Positions 10,404 to 50,364 of a stretch of DNA of 64,000 nt are shown here, in pieces. The DNA is taken from contig NC_079420.1 in NCBI RefSeq assembly GCF_026213295.1, positions 11,117,548 to 11,181,547 of the forward strand, read 5' to 3'. Numbering within the stretch: position 1 is the stretch's first letter; each line of letters begins with the position of its first letter. The notes below the pieces were generated by a model. It made no database searches. It saw nothing but the letters and a program-made list of their open reading frames with translations, and was not told the origin of the DNA. Made by a program: the position numbers and the translations under genes. This DNA comes from Gadus chalcogrammus. Taxonomy: Eukaryota > Chordata > Actinopteri > Gadiformes > Gadidae.

Positions 10404-10670
10404 CACTAAAGAATGGTGGCTAGTGCCAGTGAACTTATGAACGCCGCCACGGTTCACTCTGGGGCCGTTCCGACTTGACTATGAAACCCAACGGGTTGAC
10501 ATGCAAGGCAGGGTTTGCAACCACTAATGTTCTAAGCTGGAGACGGTCCATTTATGGAAGTTACTCAGTAAATCTGGTTCAAAAGGTTGTACTTGAATTG
10601 ACCTGATGTTGGTTAGCGTGTCAGTGAACATGCTGACACGGTGAACTTCGCATAGCAAACAATATTTTTT

Positions 10671-10676
10671 TTTATT
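10671..10676 (-). terminator. polyadenylation signal of the C15orf40 homologue
   Basis: TTTATT on the plus strand, AATAAA on the minus strand, about 135 bp beyond the stop codon. Confidence 0.5.
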
Positions 10677-10809
10677 GCATTTTCCAAAGATATTCTTCCA
10701 TATGTGACACTTGTTTTTCAAATTGTTCCAACTTGTAATAATTATCCTGCTTCTTTATCAATGGCAACATGGTGGCTCGGTTGGCTGATGGTTAGTCTTG
10801 GGTCAAAGG

Positions 10810-11951
10810 TCAGCTAGTGGCCTGCCTCAGTCGGTCCAGGACGTCTTCCGGACTGAGTGTCGTCCCCAAGGTAACTATCTTGTTCCTGGACCGGGAGCCC
10901 TGGAGAGAAGCAGACTTTATTAATCTCACATGTACTTCAGCCACGGCACATAAAGCTAATCTAAAACACTGCAAAGACCTCGGTAAACAAAATGAGAGTA
11001 GATCAACAGTAATATTTAAATGTCTGACAATTTTATATAAGACATTGAGAGTACACATCCTTGCCCATTACATTGCCGTATCAGTGACTAAAGTGTCCGG
11101 TGTTTTTCCAATTATGGACACTTATGTATTCTACTGCGTTCACAGCCGTCCCGTGTAGCCCGGGTTGGAAACAGTAAGAAGATAAGTTCTCAACCGATGA
11201 TTTTGTGTAAAGTTGTTCTAAGGTTTGAATTCTTTTTTTTATCTCTACAAAAATGGCCGAGGTCCAGAACCCGGTGACCTCATAGCGGCTGCGGGCCTGC
11301 GCGTAGCCGCCCCTGGAGGGTGACTGATGAGGGCTAGTTGCCGTGCGTGGGGCACCTTGTCGAGGGCCACCTGGCTCTTCTTCAGCTGCAGCACCTGGGC
11401 CAGGTACCGCAGCAGCTCTGCGTTCGCCTCGCCGTCCGTCGGGGCCGCCGCTATGGCCACGCCCACCGCGTCTTCAGACACGTCTGGGAGACAACAGACA
11501 AACGAATGAATCTATTGGATGTAGTTATAGTTAGACATAACGAAATCAATAGTTACTAGGGTTAGTTACTTGGATAGAAGCATACCTTAACTACCAATCT
11601 CTGTACTGTCTAACCCCTACCTGCTCCTTGATGACCCGTCTCTGTACTATCTGTTCCTCAATGACCTGTCTCTGTACTGTCCGTTCACAGCACCCACCTG
11701 TGATGGCGTTGTGTTTGGCCCCCGGTTTGGCGTGCACCGACACCGTGACCGCCCCGGTCTTGTCCCGGGTCACCGGCACCGGGAGGACCGTCACCGCCGG
11801 AGTCTCCGTAGCACAGGGTGTATTCTTTCCATTTTTGCCCTGCGTAGACGGCTCATAATTAGAAAATCGCCTCTGTTCAAATGTCAAATCAAACTCAGAT
11901 TCAATAGAAAACCGAACCCACCTTCTTCCCCGCTTTATCTCTTTTGGACAT
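10810..11951 (-). CDS. UPF0235 protein, C15orf40 homologue
   Basis: Small protein of the UPF0235/DUF167 (YggU-like) family, molecular role unknown. Four exons: 11922-11951, 11698-11839, 11356-11483 and 10810-10899; 390 nt, 129 aa, all joins in phase. Exon 2 gives [17 protein letters not shown] and exon 3 gives [20 protein letters not shown], the family signature (human VTIAIHAKPGSKQNAVT and VNVAIAAPPSEGEANAELCR). Exon 4 gives [20 protein letters not shown] and then DRLRQATS. The chosen start, [10 protein letters not shown], aligns with an internal human Met. An in-frame Met at 12083 would add 44 residues that could form a mitochondrial presequence, as the longer human form has. Head to head with nedd1. 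Confidence 0.88.
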
Positions 11952-12831
11952 GAGATTATCTCCTCCAGTGGAGTCGGTGTTATAGAGAGAGATGAACGGA
12001 CTGCTGCATGTCTGTCTCCAGGGACTCCAGGATGTAAAGGACCAGACGAAGTGATGAAAGAGATGGGAGCGATGGAGCATCACACCGGAGCGGCAGCGGG
12101 TTGTTTACCGGCGACCTCTTCCGGACCTGCGCACAGAGAGCAGGGCGCCCCCTGGTGGAGGGTCTTCCGGGCATGCGCACTGAGAGCAGGGTGCCCCCTG
12201 GTGGCGGGACGGTTCACACCAGGGAGTGGCGTTGTACAATCCCAATTAAAGTGACTCATTAGTTTATAATTCGAGTTGTTGTGAAAAAGCAAGAGATAAC
12301 TAATTAAATCACACGGAAACTTGAAGTTCAGGTAGATTTGTTGCGTTTTTTTATTGTTGAACGGTGCATAACTTCGCCTTTCTTTCCTCCTCGGCCGCCG
12401 TAGTGGAGAACAGGCGCGCAGGCAGACTCACAACACTTTTCCACAAGAGGATTTTTCTTCAGAGTTTGGTTTGTAAAGTTGATATTCTGTTATAAATACC
12501 CCGTTAGAGAGGTGGTCCCGGACACTGGGTCGGTTCTCCTCGTTGTGGACCGTGTGTTGGACCGACCTGTTACTTTATGATGGAGATAGAAGCGATTAGT
12601 TAACGTCTGACAACTTTAATAACACATCGGCTGCTGCTGCTGAGGGCCTCTGATGTATCTAACCTAATGTATCATTCACGTGTTTTCATTTATTATGGAA
12701 GTTTGTTTAATGTTCGTATCTTTTGATAATGATACACTTTTTTTTATGACATGTTACTTTTAATTACTTACCGCTAGTTCACTTCTTTGTACTTTCAAAC
12801 GTCTATTTTCTCGCTGTAATTCAGTTTAAGG

Positions 12832-12846
12832 GTTAGGGTTAGGGTG
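12832..12846 (+). repeat. two TTAGGG telomere-like units
   Basis: GGGTTAGGGTTAGGG upstream of nedd1, in the presumed shared promoter and 5' region between it and the C15orf40 homologue. Confidence 0.6.
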
Positions 12847-12982
12847 TGGATTCACCACAATCATACGTCTTAAAGCAACCCAGCCCCATTTGGGACGTTT
12901 GTGTGCGTGTGCGTGTGCGTGTGTTTGTGTGCGCGTGTGTGTGTGTGTGTGCTTTTGCGTGTGTATGTGTGCGCGCGCAGCC

Positions 12983-21910
<8,928 letters not shown>

Positions 21911-21918
21911 TGTGTTTA

Positions 21919-21924
21919 AATAAA
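21919..21924 (+). terminator. nedd1: nedd1 polyadenylation signal
   Basis: AATAAA about 135 bp after the stop, GT-rich downstream element following. Confidence 0.75.
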
Positions 21925-22044
21925 GTGTAAACCTGTCCCGTATGTCTGCTCCCTGTATGTCATCAATAAAGCATCGTAAGGACGTTGTTGGGAAGCCATG
22001 GCAGCCAGAGTCTTAGTGCTGACGCCTCCTCAACCCCAGTCCAC

Positions 22045-22150
22045 TGGACCCTTCTGGGTCCTGATAGAGCCCTCTGGGTCCCTATATAACCCTCTGGGTA
22101 CTGATATAATTAACCCTCTGGGTCCCTATATAACCCTCTGGGTCCCTATA
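22045..22150. repeat. CCCTCTGGGTCC minisatellite, left part
   Basis: Units of TAACCCTCTGGGTCCCTATA; continues at 23060-23590 beyond an inserted LINE. Confidence 0.85.
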
Positions 22151-23055
22151 TAATAATAATAATAATACATTTTATTTATAATGCACTTTATATTCAAGAA
22201 TCTCAAAGTGCTTCAGAGAAAAAAAATAACAAACTATAAAAGGGGAACCTCAAAGAAAGTTTAGCTAAATGCTCTTTTAAAGAGATGGGTTTTGAGGTTC
22301 CGTTTAAAAAGAGCTGTAGTCTGTGGAGCCCTCAGGTGGTCAGGGAGGGCGTTCCATAGTCTAGGGGCAGCAGCAGAAAAGGCCCGATCACCCATGGTGC
22401 ACAGCTTCGTATGTCGGGTTTGGAGGGTGTGAGCGGATCCTGAACGGAGTGTACGTGAGTTTGTCGCGGGGGTGAGGAGTTCCTGAATGCAGAGGGGGGC
22501 AAGTCCGTGAAGGAACTGGTGGGTGAGGAGGGAGACCTTGTACTCAATTCTGAGTGGGACAGGGAGCCAGTGCAGTGATTTCAGGATGGGGGTGATGTGG
22601 TCATGCTTGCGCACCCTCATCAGGACCCTGGCAGCACTGTTTTGAATGTATTGGAGCCTCTGGATGCTCTTGCCAGGGATCCCAATGAGGAGTGCATTGC
22701 AGTAGTCCAACCTGGAGGAGACGAAGGCATGGACGAGCTTCTCTGCATCAGCCAGGGTGAGTGATTGGCGGAGTTTGGCGATGTTCCTGAGGTGGTATAA
22801 AGCTGTCTTACAGAGGTGTTTGATGTGGGTGTCAAAATTAAGTTGTGGGTCCATTTTAACACCGAGGTTGGTGACGGATGTGGAAAGGGGGATGTTTTTG
22901 CCAGAGAAGGTGATATTAGTGATGGTGGGGGAGCGGAGCTGATGTGGCGTGCCAACAAGGATGGCTTCCGTTTTATGGCTGTTAAGTTGTAGGAAGTTGA
23001 GCTTCATCCACGCCTCTATCTCCTCCAGGCAGGTGGTCAGTGTGGATGTTGGCAG
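22150..23055 (-). mobile_element. L2-type LINE 3' end
   Basis: Holds a 248-residue open frame (22261-23007, minus) typical of the C-terminal part of fish L2/CR1-like ORF2: LGVKMDPQLNFDTHI, AFVSSRLDYCNALL, QNSAARVLMRVRKHDHI, LHWLPVPLRIEYK, GDRAFSAAAPRLWNALPDHL. The 3' tail includes CTTTATTTATAATGCACTTT-like sequence next to a TAA/ATA run, as L2 3' ends do. 5' truncated; the reverse transcriptase core is missing, so it is inactive. It interrupts a minisatellite. Confidence 0.85.
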
Positions 23056-23059
23056 AGGG

Positions 23060-23590
23060 GCAGATATAACCCTCTGGGTCCTGATATAATTAACCCTCTA
23101 GGTCCGGATATAATTAACCCTCTGGGTCCTGATAGAGCCCTCTGGGTCCCTATATAACCCTCTGGGTCCTGATATAATTAACCCTCTGGGTCCCTATATA
23201 TCCCTCTGGGTCCTGATATAATTAAACCTCTGGGTCCTGATATAATTAACCCTCTGCGTCCTGATGTAACTCTCTGGGTCCTGATAGAGCCCTCTGGGTC
23301 CCTATATAACCCTCTGGGTCTTAATCTAACCATATGGGACGTTCTGGGTCCTGATAAAACCGTCTGGGTCTTAATATAACCTTCTGGGTCCTGATATAAT
23401 GTTCTGGGACCTTCTGCATCCTGCTAGAACCGTCTGGGTCATAATATAACCTTTTGGGTCATGATCGAACCTTCAGGAACCGTCAGGGTTTTAATATAAC
23501 CTATTCAGTCCCAATATAACCACCTGGGTCTTAATATAGCCACCTGGGTCTTAATATAGCCTTCTGGGTCTTAATGAACCCTCAGGAGTC
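23060..23590. repeat. CCCTCTGGGTCC minisatellite, right part
   Basis: Roughly 22-bp units (CTCTGGGTCCTGATATAATT) that degrade toward the ndufa9 promoter. Confidence 0.85.
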
Positions 23591-23723
23591 TTAGCGGAGC
23601 TAAGGGGCTGCACGACATTGAAAAAAAACCAAAACATTTTGCATTCCGCACACATTCAAGTGGGTGCGTTCCATTCCGCACACTGAAATCGGCGCGTCCC
23701 ATCCCGGACACCGTAGTGCAAAG

Positions 23724-29158
<5,435 letters not shown>

Positions 29159-29218
29159 AGCTAACAGAGCTACTAGAGCTACCAGAGCTAGCCTCCTGTC
29201 TGCAGCACACTGTACATA

Positions 29219-29224
29219 AATAAA
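29219..29224 (+). terminator. ndufa9: ndufa9 polyadenylation signal
   Basis: AATAAA 61 bp after the stop codon. Confidence 0.8.
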
Positions 29225-30074
29225 GGATCGTCCTCTAAAACACTTCAATGGCCCTCTCTTCATCTGTGTTTGACACACACACACACACACAGACACACAG
29301 ACACACAGACAGACACAGAGAGAGAGAGAGAGTTAAATGAAGTCTGTTTTACCCAGCCTCACCAGGGTGAACAGGTAAAGGGGCTCTCTAGCTCCGTGCC
29401 CTCATCCTAGCCAGTGAGATCTGATTTGTCTGATCTGATTTCAATTGACTAGTGTCATTTTATTGAGGAATCAAGTGTCTCTAAAGTTCAGTGGGGCCAT
29501 GTTCTGGGGAAGCCTTCAGACTAGTTTCTCCCCTGTGGACGTTACATCACCTAACCACATGAATTAGCAGACTGTAATGTAATAATCATGCTTTACTCCT
29601 CTTCATGTGCAGTGCTATTAGGACTATATTCAAACATACTTTAGTAGTTGAATACACTAATATATTTTCCTACTATAATGTACTTTCATTTTTTATTACT
29701 ATAGTAAAATACATAACTACATTAATATACTTCACTATAAGGTGAATATTTAACTGCTGTAATAGACTATACTACTAGGAATACTTTGTGCTGTACTACT
29801 ACAGTATAATATACTTTACTGCTGTACTGTTTGTGACCAGATGGGGGCGTCGGGGGCCCTCAGTGGAGAACACGCACCACATGCTAGTGTTTTCTTCACC
29901 CAGACGTAATGTTCGCATCTATCGGATGTTTATTCCACTTCCCGGGTATCTGCGGAATGTTGTGTTCTTCAACGGACTGAAATGGTCGCTTATACTTAAT
30001 ACAGATTTAATAATTATCATTGTGTTATTAAGAATAACGGCTGGAGAATTTCTTCCTCTCCGTCAATTAAATCT

Positions 30075-30410
30075 CTCCACGCGCTTCATCAGAGTCTCCG
30101 GGAGCGCGCTTCATCAGAGTCTCGTGGAGCGCGCTTCATCAGTCTGGTAGCGCGCTTCATCAGGGTCTCCAAGCCTGATCAGAGTCTCGCGGGGCACCAC
30201 CGAGGAACGCGCTTCATCAGAGTCTCGTGGAGAACGCTTCTTCAGAGTGTCAGTTGAGTGCGCTTCATCAGAGTCTCCGTGGAGCGCTTCATCAGAGTCT
30301 CCGTGGAGCGCTTCATCAGATTCTCCGTGGAGCGCGCTTTATCAGAGTCTCCGTGGTGGAGCGCGCTTCATCAGAGTGTCCGTGGAGCGCGCCTCATCGG
30401 AGTCTCCGCG
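30075..30410. repeat. GCGCTTCATCAGAGTCTCCG tandem repeat
   Basis: About twelve units of 20-30 bp (GCGCTTCATCAGAGTCTC plus CGTGGA), GC-rich, possibly near the cpne2 promoter. Confidence 0.9.
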
Positions 30411-30793
30411 GAGAGATAAGAGGACAGGAGGTCAGTATCGCGTAGTGCGCCTCCACTCTGTTCTGCTTTTCTACCCATTTTGGACAGTAACGGCTCCGGT
30501 AACTCACAGGTCCGCTTCTTCTCGATGAAAGGTGTGAGAAAGACAACTTGAGGGGGAAGTTGGGGATATTCTTGTAATCAAGGTAAGTCGGATTGATTGT
30601 AATGAAACCAGTTATCAGTGCGTGTCAATAATACAAATCATGATTAGCGCGCCAGCCAGGACCGTTACAAATATAATCCTCTTTTATATTCACTGTGAAT
30701 CATCAACTCCTAATTCCAATTAACATATCCCCGCAGGTTGAGAGCGGTGCTTTTGCGATCTATCCGTACAATAATAATCAGTGGGATCTGAAG

Positions 30794-30910
<117 letters not shown>

Positions 30911-32084
30911 CTACAATCAGCGCTGGTCTACAATGTCCACTTAAATCATGACCTCACGCATGCATGGGCGTATTGGGCGGGCTATGTACTCACTGAACTT
31001 AATACATTCACCTAATTATCCTTAATTTACAGGTTATTATACTTAACGAAATCAAAGCCTACTTTACTTAAACATGTATTTGCACTTAACTTAATTACGC
31101 CTAACCTTACCTACTTCATGTTAATGTACTAAGCTAAATGATACTTAATATACTGTTATGCATTATGAATTAACTTAATTTACAGTAAATTAACATACAA
31201 ACGCGTCATTAACCACTGCAGTAGGTACGATTTGAGAATAAGGATAAGAGAGAGAGTGAGAGGGGGAGGGAGAAAGAGGGGGATGGTGAAAAAGGGAGAG
31301 AGAGAGATAGAGAGAAAGGGGGAGAGAGAGTGGGGAAGAGAGAGAGAGAGAGGGGTGAGAGAGAGAGGGGAAGAGAGAGAAAGAGGGTGAGAGAGAGAAA
31401 GTGAGGGGTGAGGGAGAGTTGGTGAGAGGGAGGGTTAGAGCAGAAGGGAACACGATTTAGGAGCTACACCCCCTTTAAGCGGCGCCTTCGCCTCTCTTCT
31501 CCCTCCCTTCGTTTCACCTCCTTTAAGAAGAGTTGCATTCACACACCTGTGATTAACAGAGAGGAGGGACTCCCAATCCATCAGGGAACAGAGGCCATGA
31601 TTGGTCAGGAATGTGCTTGGGGCAGTCTTTAACCAAATGGTCTCGTACAGAGGCATTCATCAGATCAGATATCCTCACTATCATTCACTCACTCATAGAT
31701 GACTAATATCTGTGGCAGTCCTGACAAATCACACTCAAATAATAGCTCTTAAATATTACCGTCGCCACCGTTAACCAAAACCTTAGATCTCAGCAGCTCA
31801 GTCCAGCTCAGATACTGTGATGACGTTCTGTTTTGACTGCCGCTGTGAGGAACTTCTACAATGACCACACTGGCTGTTTCCATGACGTCACTCGTGATTG
31901 GAATTTAACAGCATTAAAAGCCTCCTGCTCCTGACGCCTGAAACACCATCACAGGCCGGTAGACGTGTGTCCATTTAGTGCTATGGGTTCCATTTAAGAT
32001 TTCAGCTTTCATTTGTATTTAAGATTAAATACAATCTCAAATCCTTTATGCAATGCTCCATGCCAAGATAATGCCATTGTAATA

Positions 32085-32465
32085 CTAGGAGGGTGTTTGG
32101 ATAATGCCATGATAATGCTAGGATAATGCCACGATAATGTCAATGTAACATAGGAGGATGTTTGGATAGTGCTAGGATAATGCTCAGACAATGCTAGGAT
32201 AATGCCAGGATAATGCTCGGACAATGCTAGGATAATGCTCAGACAATGCTAGGATAATGCCAGGATAATGCTCGGACAATGCTAGGATAATGCTCAGACA
32301 ATGCTAGGATAATGCCAGGATAATGCTCAGACAATGCTAGGATAATGCTCAGACAATGCCAGGATAATGTTCGGATAATGCTCAGACCATGCCAGGATAA
32401 TGCTCAGAAACTGCTCGGATAATGTTCGGATAATGCTCAGACAATGCCAGGATAATGCTCAGACC
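32085..32465. repeat. GATAATGCTCAGACAATGCTAG minisatellite
   Basis: Units GGATAATGCTCAGACAATGC and variants, higher-order period about 60 bp, about 500 bp upstream of the cpne2 start codon. Confidence 0.9.
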
Positions 32466-32911
32466 ACGGCAGGCTAAAGCCAGGGCCGTGTGGAGGTAGC
32501 GGTGTGGAGCCCCAGGCGCCGACTGAGCCATGGCGGCTGAGCTTCATTAAAGCGCAGCGCCGCAGGCCGCCTTATTAGAGGGAACATCTGAGACATGGAC
32601 AGGATTGTTGTTGAACATCACTGAGGACACATTCTCATGCCATCACGTGCACACAACGCCTGGGGCACGCACAGTGTGAGGTGCTTTGGTTATGACAGAC
32701 TGGTATCTTAGCAACAGGCAGCATCCTTCCAGTGCTGTGTGCATGGAAACGTGGATCCTGCTCACCACTAATGTTGCTGTGTGGTCGCCCATCAGTATTC
32801 AACCGTTTCACGACTAACTAACCCATCCCATCTGACCCTTAACCTCTGACCCTCTGACCCTTAACCTCTGACCCTAACTCTAACCCTCAGTCTTTAACCG
32901 TACCTCACTGA

Positions 32912-45728
<12,817 letters not shown>

Positions 45729-45784
45729 CCCAGCTAACCACAGCCTTCTCCAGGGTACAAACACAGACAGCCACACGGACACAC

Positions 45785-45914
<130 letters not shown>

Positions 45915-46059
45915 GTGTAGCCCTCTGAGGTCAGGATGTGATTGTGGCTTCACGCATGTTCTTGGTATCCTGTAATATTCTGCTCTGTTGTCAAAGTATC
46001 GCTGTAGTATTTACATTTATATCAGTGGTTGAATAAGGATCACCCATGCACAGTTGAGC

Positions 46060-46560
46060 CCTAACCTAGTTAACCTAATGCTAACCTAGTCTTAACGCTA
46101 ACCTAGTCGTAACCTAGGTTAACCAAGTCTTAATGCTAACCTAGTTTAACCAAGCCCTAACCTAGGTTAACCTACTCCTAACCTAGTTTAACCTAGTCTT
46201 AACGCTAACCCATTTTAACCTAGCCCTAACCTAGGTTGACCTAGTCCTAACCTAGCCCTAACCTAGTCCTAACCCTGACCTAGGTTAATCTAGCCCTAAC
46301 GCTAACCTAGTCCTAACCCTGAACTAGGTTAACCTAGTCCTAACGCTAACCTAGTCCTAACTCTCACCTAGTTTAACCTAGTCCTAACCCTGACCTAGGT
46401 TAACCTAGTCCTAACTCTCACTTAGTTTAAACTAACCCCAACATAGATGAAGCTAGTCCTAACCCTAATTGATGTATGCCTAGTACTAACAGTAACCTAG
46501 GTTAGGCTAGCCCTAGGCTAGGTTCAACCTAGCTAGGATAGGCTAGGTTTAACCCAGCCT
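46060..46560. repeat. CTAACCTAGTCCTAAC repeat
   Basis: Degenerate tandem units around CCTAGGTTAACCTAGTCCTA, partly palindromic. Confidence 0.85.
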
Positions 46561-46639
46561 AGCCTAGGTTAAAGGCTAAATTCCTCTATAGTGAACTTAA
46601 CCTAGGTTCAAGGCTTTTTTATCGTCACCCAATCCTATA

Positions 46640-46870
46640 TTGTGTCATCTATAGTGAATGTTAAGAGCCTTATAGTGAACTTTAAGAGCCTTATAGTGGA
46701 TCTGGGTCCTCTAGTAAACTTTGAGAGCCTTAATGTGAACTTTAAGAGCCTTATAGTGAACTTTAAGAGCTTTATAGTGGACCAGGATCCTCTATAGAGA
46801 ACTTTTAGAGCCTTATAGAGAACTTTAAGAGCCTTATAGGGAACTTTAAGAGCCTTATAGTGGACCTGGG
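46640..46870. repeat. CCTTATAGTGAACTTTAAGAG repeat
   Basis: About 21-24-bp units, with one more copy (AGAGTGAACTTTAAGAGCC) right after the MITE at 47158 that interrupts it. Confidence 0.85.
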
Positions 46871-46880
46871 TCCTCTAGAG

Positions 46881-47157
46881 CAGAGTCCCCAACCTTTTCA
46901 GCATCAAGGACCGCTATGATTCTCCGAAAAGTTTCACGGACCGGGGGGGGGGCGGTTGGGTTATGTTACGCAGAGGTTGCCAAAAATGCAAACATGTTAT
47001 ATGCAATCTAACAACTGCATATAGACTTATGGCATGTAAAAGAGTGACAGTATTGCGAAGTGAATAAAAAAATAAAAAAATAATCTTTCTCTGCGGACCG
47101 GTACCAAATGACCCACGGACCGGTACCGGTCCGCGGACCGGGGGTTGGGGGCCGCTG
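46881..47157. mobile_element. hAT MITE with 8-bp target duplication
   Basis: Ends CAGAGTCCCCAACC and GGTTGGGGGCCGCTG (inverted); duplication CTCTAGAG at 46873-46880 and 47158-47165. Carries the GCGGACCGGTACC-rich subterminal sequence typical of vertebrate hAT MITEs. 277 bp, no coding capacity. Confidence 0.85.
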
Positions 47158-47165
47158 CTCTAGAG

Positions 47166-48300
47166 TGAACTTTAAGAGCCCCGGAATTAGCCGAACCGAA
47201 CAGCTGCGGTGGTATGACTTGGTAGTCAAGGTGTAGTCTTAACCTTGGCCTATATAAACTTAAAGTCTTAACCTTACCTAGATTAAAGCCAAATTAAGGT
47301 GTGGATTAACTACTTCAAAACCATCTCTGTTCAAATGACGAAACTCCCTGCAGAGCTTTAAGAGGCTTGTATGGCGCTCTACATCTTGGCCTCTTCTGGT
47401 GTCCAGGATCCACGGATATGGTCATGTGACACGCCCCTAGAAGCTTCTAAACACATAGAATGAACTCTCCAAACAGTCTCTTCAAAGATAGATGAACCTC
47501 TGAAAACAGAGTATCTGTGGTAGCAGCTGTGCTGGAGACAGCAGCACTCACTGGAGCATCGACAGACGAGGATGTCTGTTGAGGTATGTTGGGATCACAA
47601 ACTAACACGCCGAGGTAAACAACCACTTGAGACCGTCAGTCTCCAGAACCCCTATCAGGTTCACCTGCCGTCTCTGTGACCAGAACCTGATTATAGTAAC
47701 AGTGTTGGGTCATAAACACTTGATTTGGTAAACCATGAGTTCCCATCCCTACTCTGAACTCTGAACACTGTAATTGTTATTGTAAACAACTTTTTATTCC
47801 ATTATGACTACTGATGTGGGCATAAAGTGTGGTGAAATCCTTATGCCAGCAAGGGATTCTGAACTTAAACATTGAAAATGTTTGTGAAGCTACGTCACAC
47901 AGTGTTGTATTCTGGGAGGGGTGCTCCACCTTGTGAGGCCGAAATGACTGAAAAAGAAATGACTGTTTTATAATTTGGCCATTACTGATATTTTAGTTGG
48001 TACTAGTTAATAGTTAATACTTAAGTCTTTCACAGTATTTACTTAGCATCAGTTAATAGGTAATACTTAAGTCTTTAGCGGTCTTTAGTTAGCATCAGTT
48101 AATAGATAATACTTAAGTCTTTAGCGGTCTTTAGTTAGCATCAGTTAATAGATAATACTTCAGTCTTTCTTATGCATGTTGCTAACCTGGTTGCACTGTC
48201 TACAAAACACTGCTGATGACCACAGATGCATGATTTTATACAATGATAAATTGTATATTATTTTACATAATATATATATAATATATATTATTTTATATAA
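47166..48300. other. intergenic, no gene seen
   Basis: Unique-looking sequence with a short tandem repeat at 48.0-48.16 kb (TTAGCATCAGTTAATAGATA). Part could be a long cpne2 3' UTR; no clear signal. Confidence 0.4.
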
Positions 48301-48307
48301 TATATAC

Positions 48308-48308
<1 letters not shown>

Positions 48309-48374
<66 letters not shown>
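48309..48374. repeat. (ATT)n microsatellite
   Basis: Twenty-two uninterrupted ATT units. Confidence 0.95.
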
Positions 48375-49056
48375 ACTTTGTAACATTGTAACTCGGCTTA
48401 GTTTACGACTATCCAAGGCAAATTGTTGTGGAAAAACTATTTTCTTAAGTGGATTCTGAAGTTTTGAAATGCATTTATTGTATGTAGGCTATCAATGTAA
48501 ACTCCCGAAGGCCCCGTTTTGGACGTTTCTAACGTGACTTGATGCTGTGGAAACGTGTATACTCTGTCGTACCGATATGTGCATGGACATGGATGTTCGT
48601 ACCTATTGTGTTATCGAGGATTTTTATAGAAAATGTTGTCTATGTCAACACTCAGGTCAATAAACCGTTTCAAGGAAAAAATGTTGAAATGAAGTCCCTC
48701 TTTGATGTAACCCTACCCACTAACTAAACCCACCTGAAGTGCACCTTCCCCCCAACTAACCCCCCAGATCTAAAACTACCCCCTAACTAACCCACCTGAT
48801 GTTAACCTACCCCCTAACTTACCCACCTGATCTTACCCTACCCCCTAACTAACCTGGTAAAATCGGACCCCTAGTTAACCCACCTACCCCAGGCAATGAC
48901 CCACCTGATGTGACCTAGTCTCACTAACCCACTTCACTCTACCCACTTACCCACTGAGTCACCTAGCCTAACTAATCCGCCTGGTGTGACGTAGCCTTAC
49001 CATCCAACCTGATGTCGCCTAGCTTAACTAACCCACCTCACTCTACCTCCTAACCC

Positions 49057-50364
49057 GGGGCCTCATGTATAACCGTGGCGTACGCACAAAACGGGGCTAA
49101 AATTGGCGTACGTGACTTTCCACGCCAAGGTTGATCTATAAAAAACCAACTTGACGGGAAAATGTGCGCAGCCCTAAGCAAACTCTGACCCATGCGTACG
49201 CATAGTTTAGAGGAAAAGGAGAATTGGCGTCACAGATGGTGTGGTGGTGAACTGAAGTCAGACCGAAGAATTGTAGAGTGAGAAGAACGATTATGTTTCA
49301 TCATCGCCCTTCATTAATTTAATTTCAACCCGTATCATGCGTTATATCTATGTAATCAGAATAATTTAAGTCACCTGCGTTATTTCTCAGTTATAACTCC
49401 AGAAACATCTCCTTAGAATATAAATGCAAAAAAAAAAATCTCTACATTTAATCCCGTCACTCCATACTGTCCACTGACGGGGCGACTGCATGGAATAAAG
49501 CATCTGTCCAACATGTGTCAATAACATAATATTTTGTGTGGAAAGTGTGGAAAACCAAGCCACACTCCTCATCACAATCGTTGTCCGTTACTCTTGATGC
49601 TTTCCATGACAAACCAGGCATTAAAAAGGGGTTCAAGAACATTTTATGTGGGTGATTACAAACTGATTATCCAAGGTGTTCTTGGTCAGTCTTATTACCG
49701 TAACCCTATAAATACAGAGGTGAGCGCCGTGGTAATGCTGCACCATATGGCACTTCTGGCGGACCATGCAAATGGCAGGATTCGGAGGGAGAGGGTCTTT
49801 AGGGACCATAACGATTTATTGGTAGGCTACATAAAAATATGTAACGCCGTCTTTTTTAATTCTGGGACTGTGCGCTCCGTGCTACTGACAGAGTTCACTG
49901 CTGCAGCAACATGTTGCCACTCACTCTGCTTTTTTGTTGTTGGCGATCCCAATCCCGTGACCGCCGAACAAAACTACTTTTCGGGCCTCCATCTCACCCA
50001 CAAGTGTCTCCACTTCAACCTCCTTGAAATTTCGCTTTTTTGCTTTTCTCAGTACTTCTGCCGTTGTTTCCAATACAACATAATACTTGCATCTGAGTCT
50101 GTTTTATATGCAGATCGAATTCATGAGGTCATTTGCATTGACCATTTATGGTTAAAAAGGGGCGTGTACAGGGCGGAACGTGAAGCTGATTCAGCTGCGC
50201 ACACTTGTAGGCAGTCTGTGATTTATAAAGAAAAGATTGCGTACAGGTGTGCGTACGCAGCGTTTTTTAAATCTGAATATTTTTTGGCGCACGCAAAACT
50301 TGGCTTATGGGCGTACGCACATTTTTAGTAACGATCCCACGCACAGTTTTATAAATGAGACCCC
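49057..50364. mobile_element. degenerate Harbinger (PIF) element
   Basis: Inverted ends GGGGCCTCATGTATAA and TTATAAATGAGACCCC, with GCGTACGCAC motifs repeated near both ends. The plus strand keeps a transposase N-terminal piece, RIRRERVFRDHNDLL (near 49.77-49.82 kb). The minus strand keeps the Myb/SANT-like accessory protein, KAKKRNFKEVEVETLVGEM, continuing after one frameshift as SEWQHVAAAVNSVSSTERTV (near 49.87-50.06 kb). Opposed orientation of the two genes is normal for this superfamily. The 264-residue plus-strand frame (49534-50328) runs through antisense of the Myb gene and is not a real protein. Confidence 0.8.

Noticed and set aside
22261..23007. 248-residue frame as a host gene
   Set aside because: It is the C-terminal part of a fish L2-type LINE ORF2, 5' truncated.
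49534..50328. 264-residue frame as a novel protein gene
   Set aside because: Runs through sense transposase remnant and antisense Myb-like remnant of a Harbinger element, bounded by its inverted ends.
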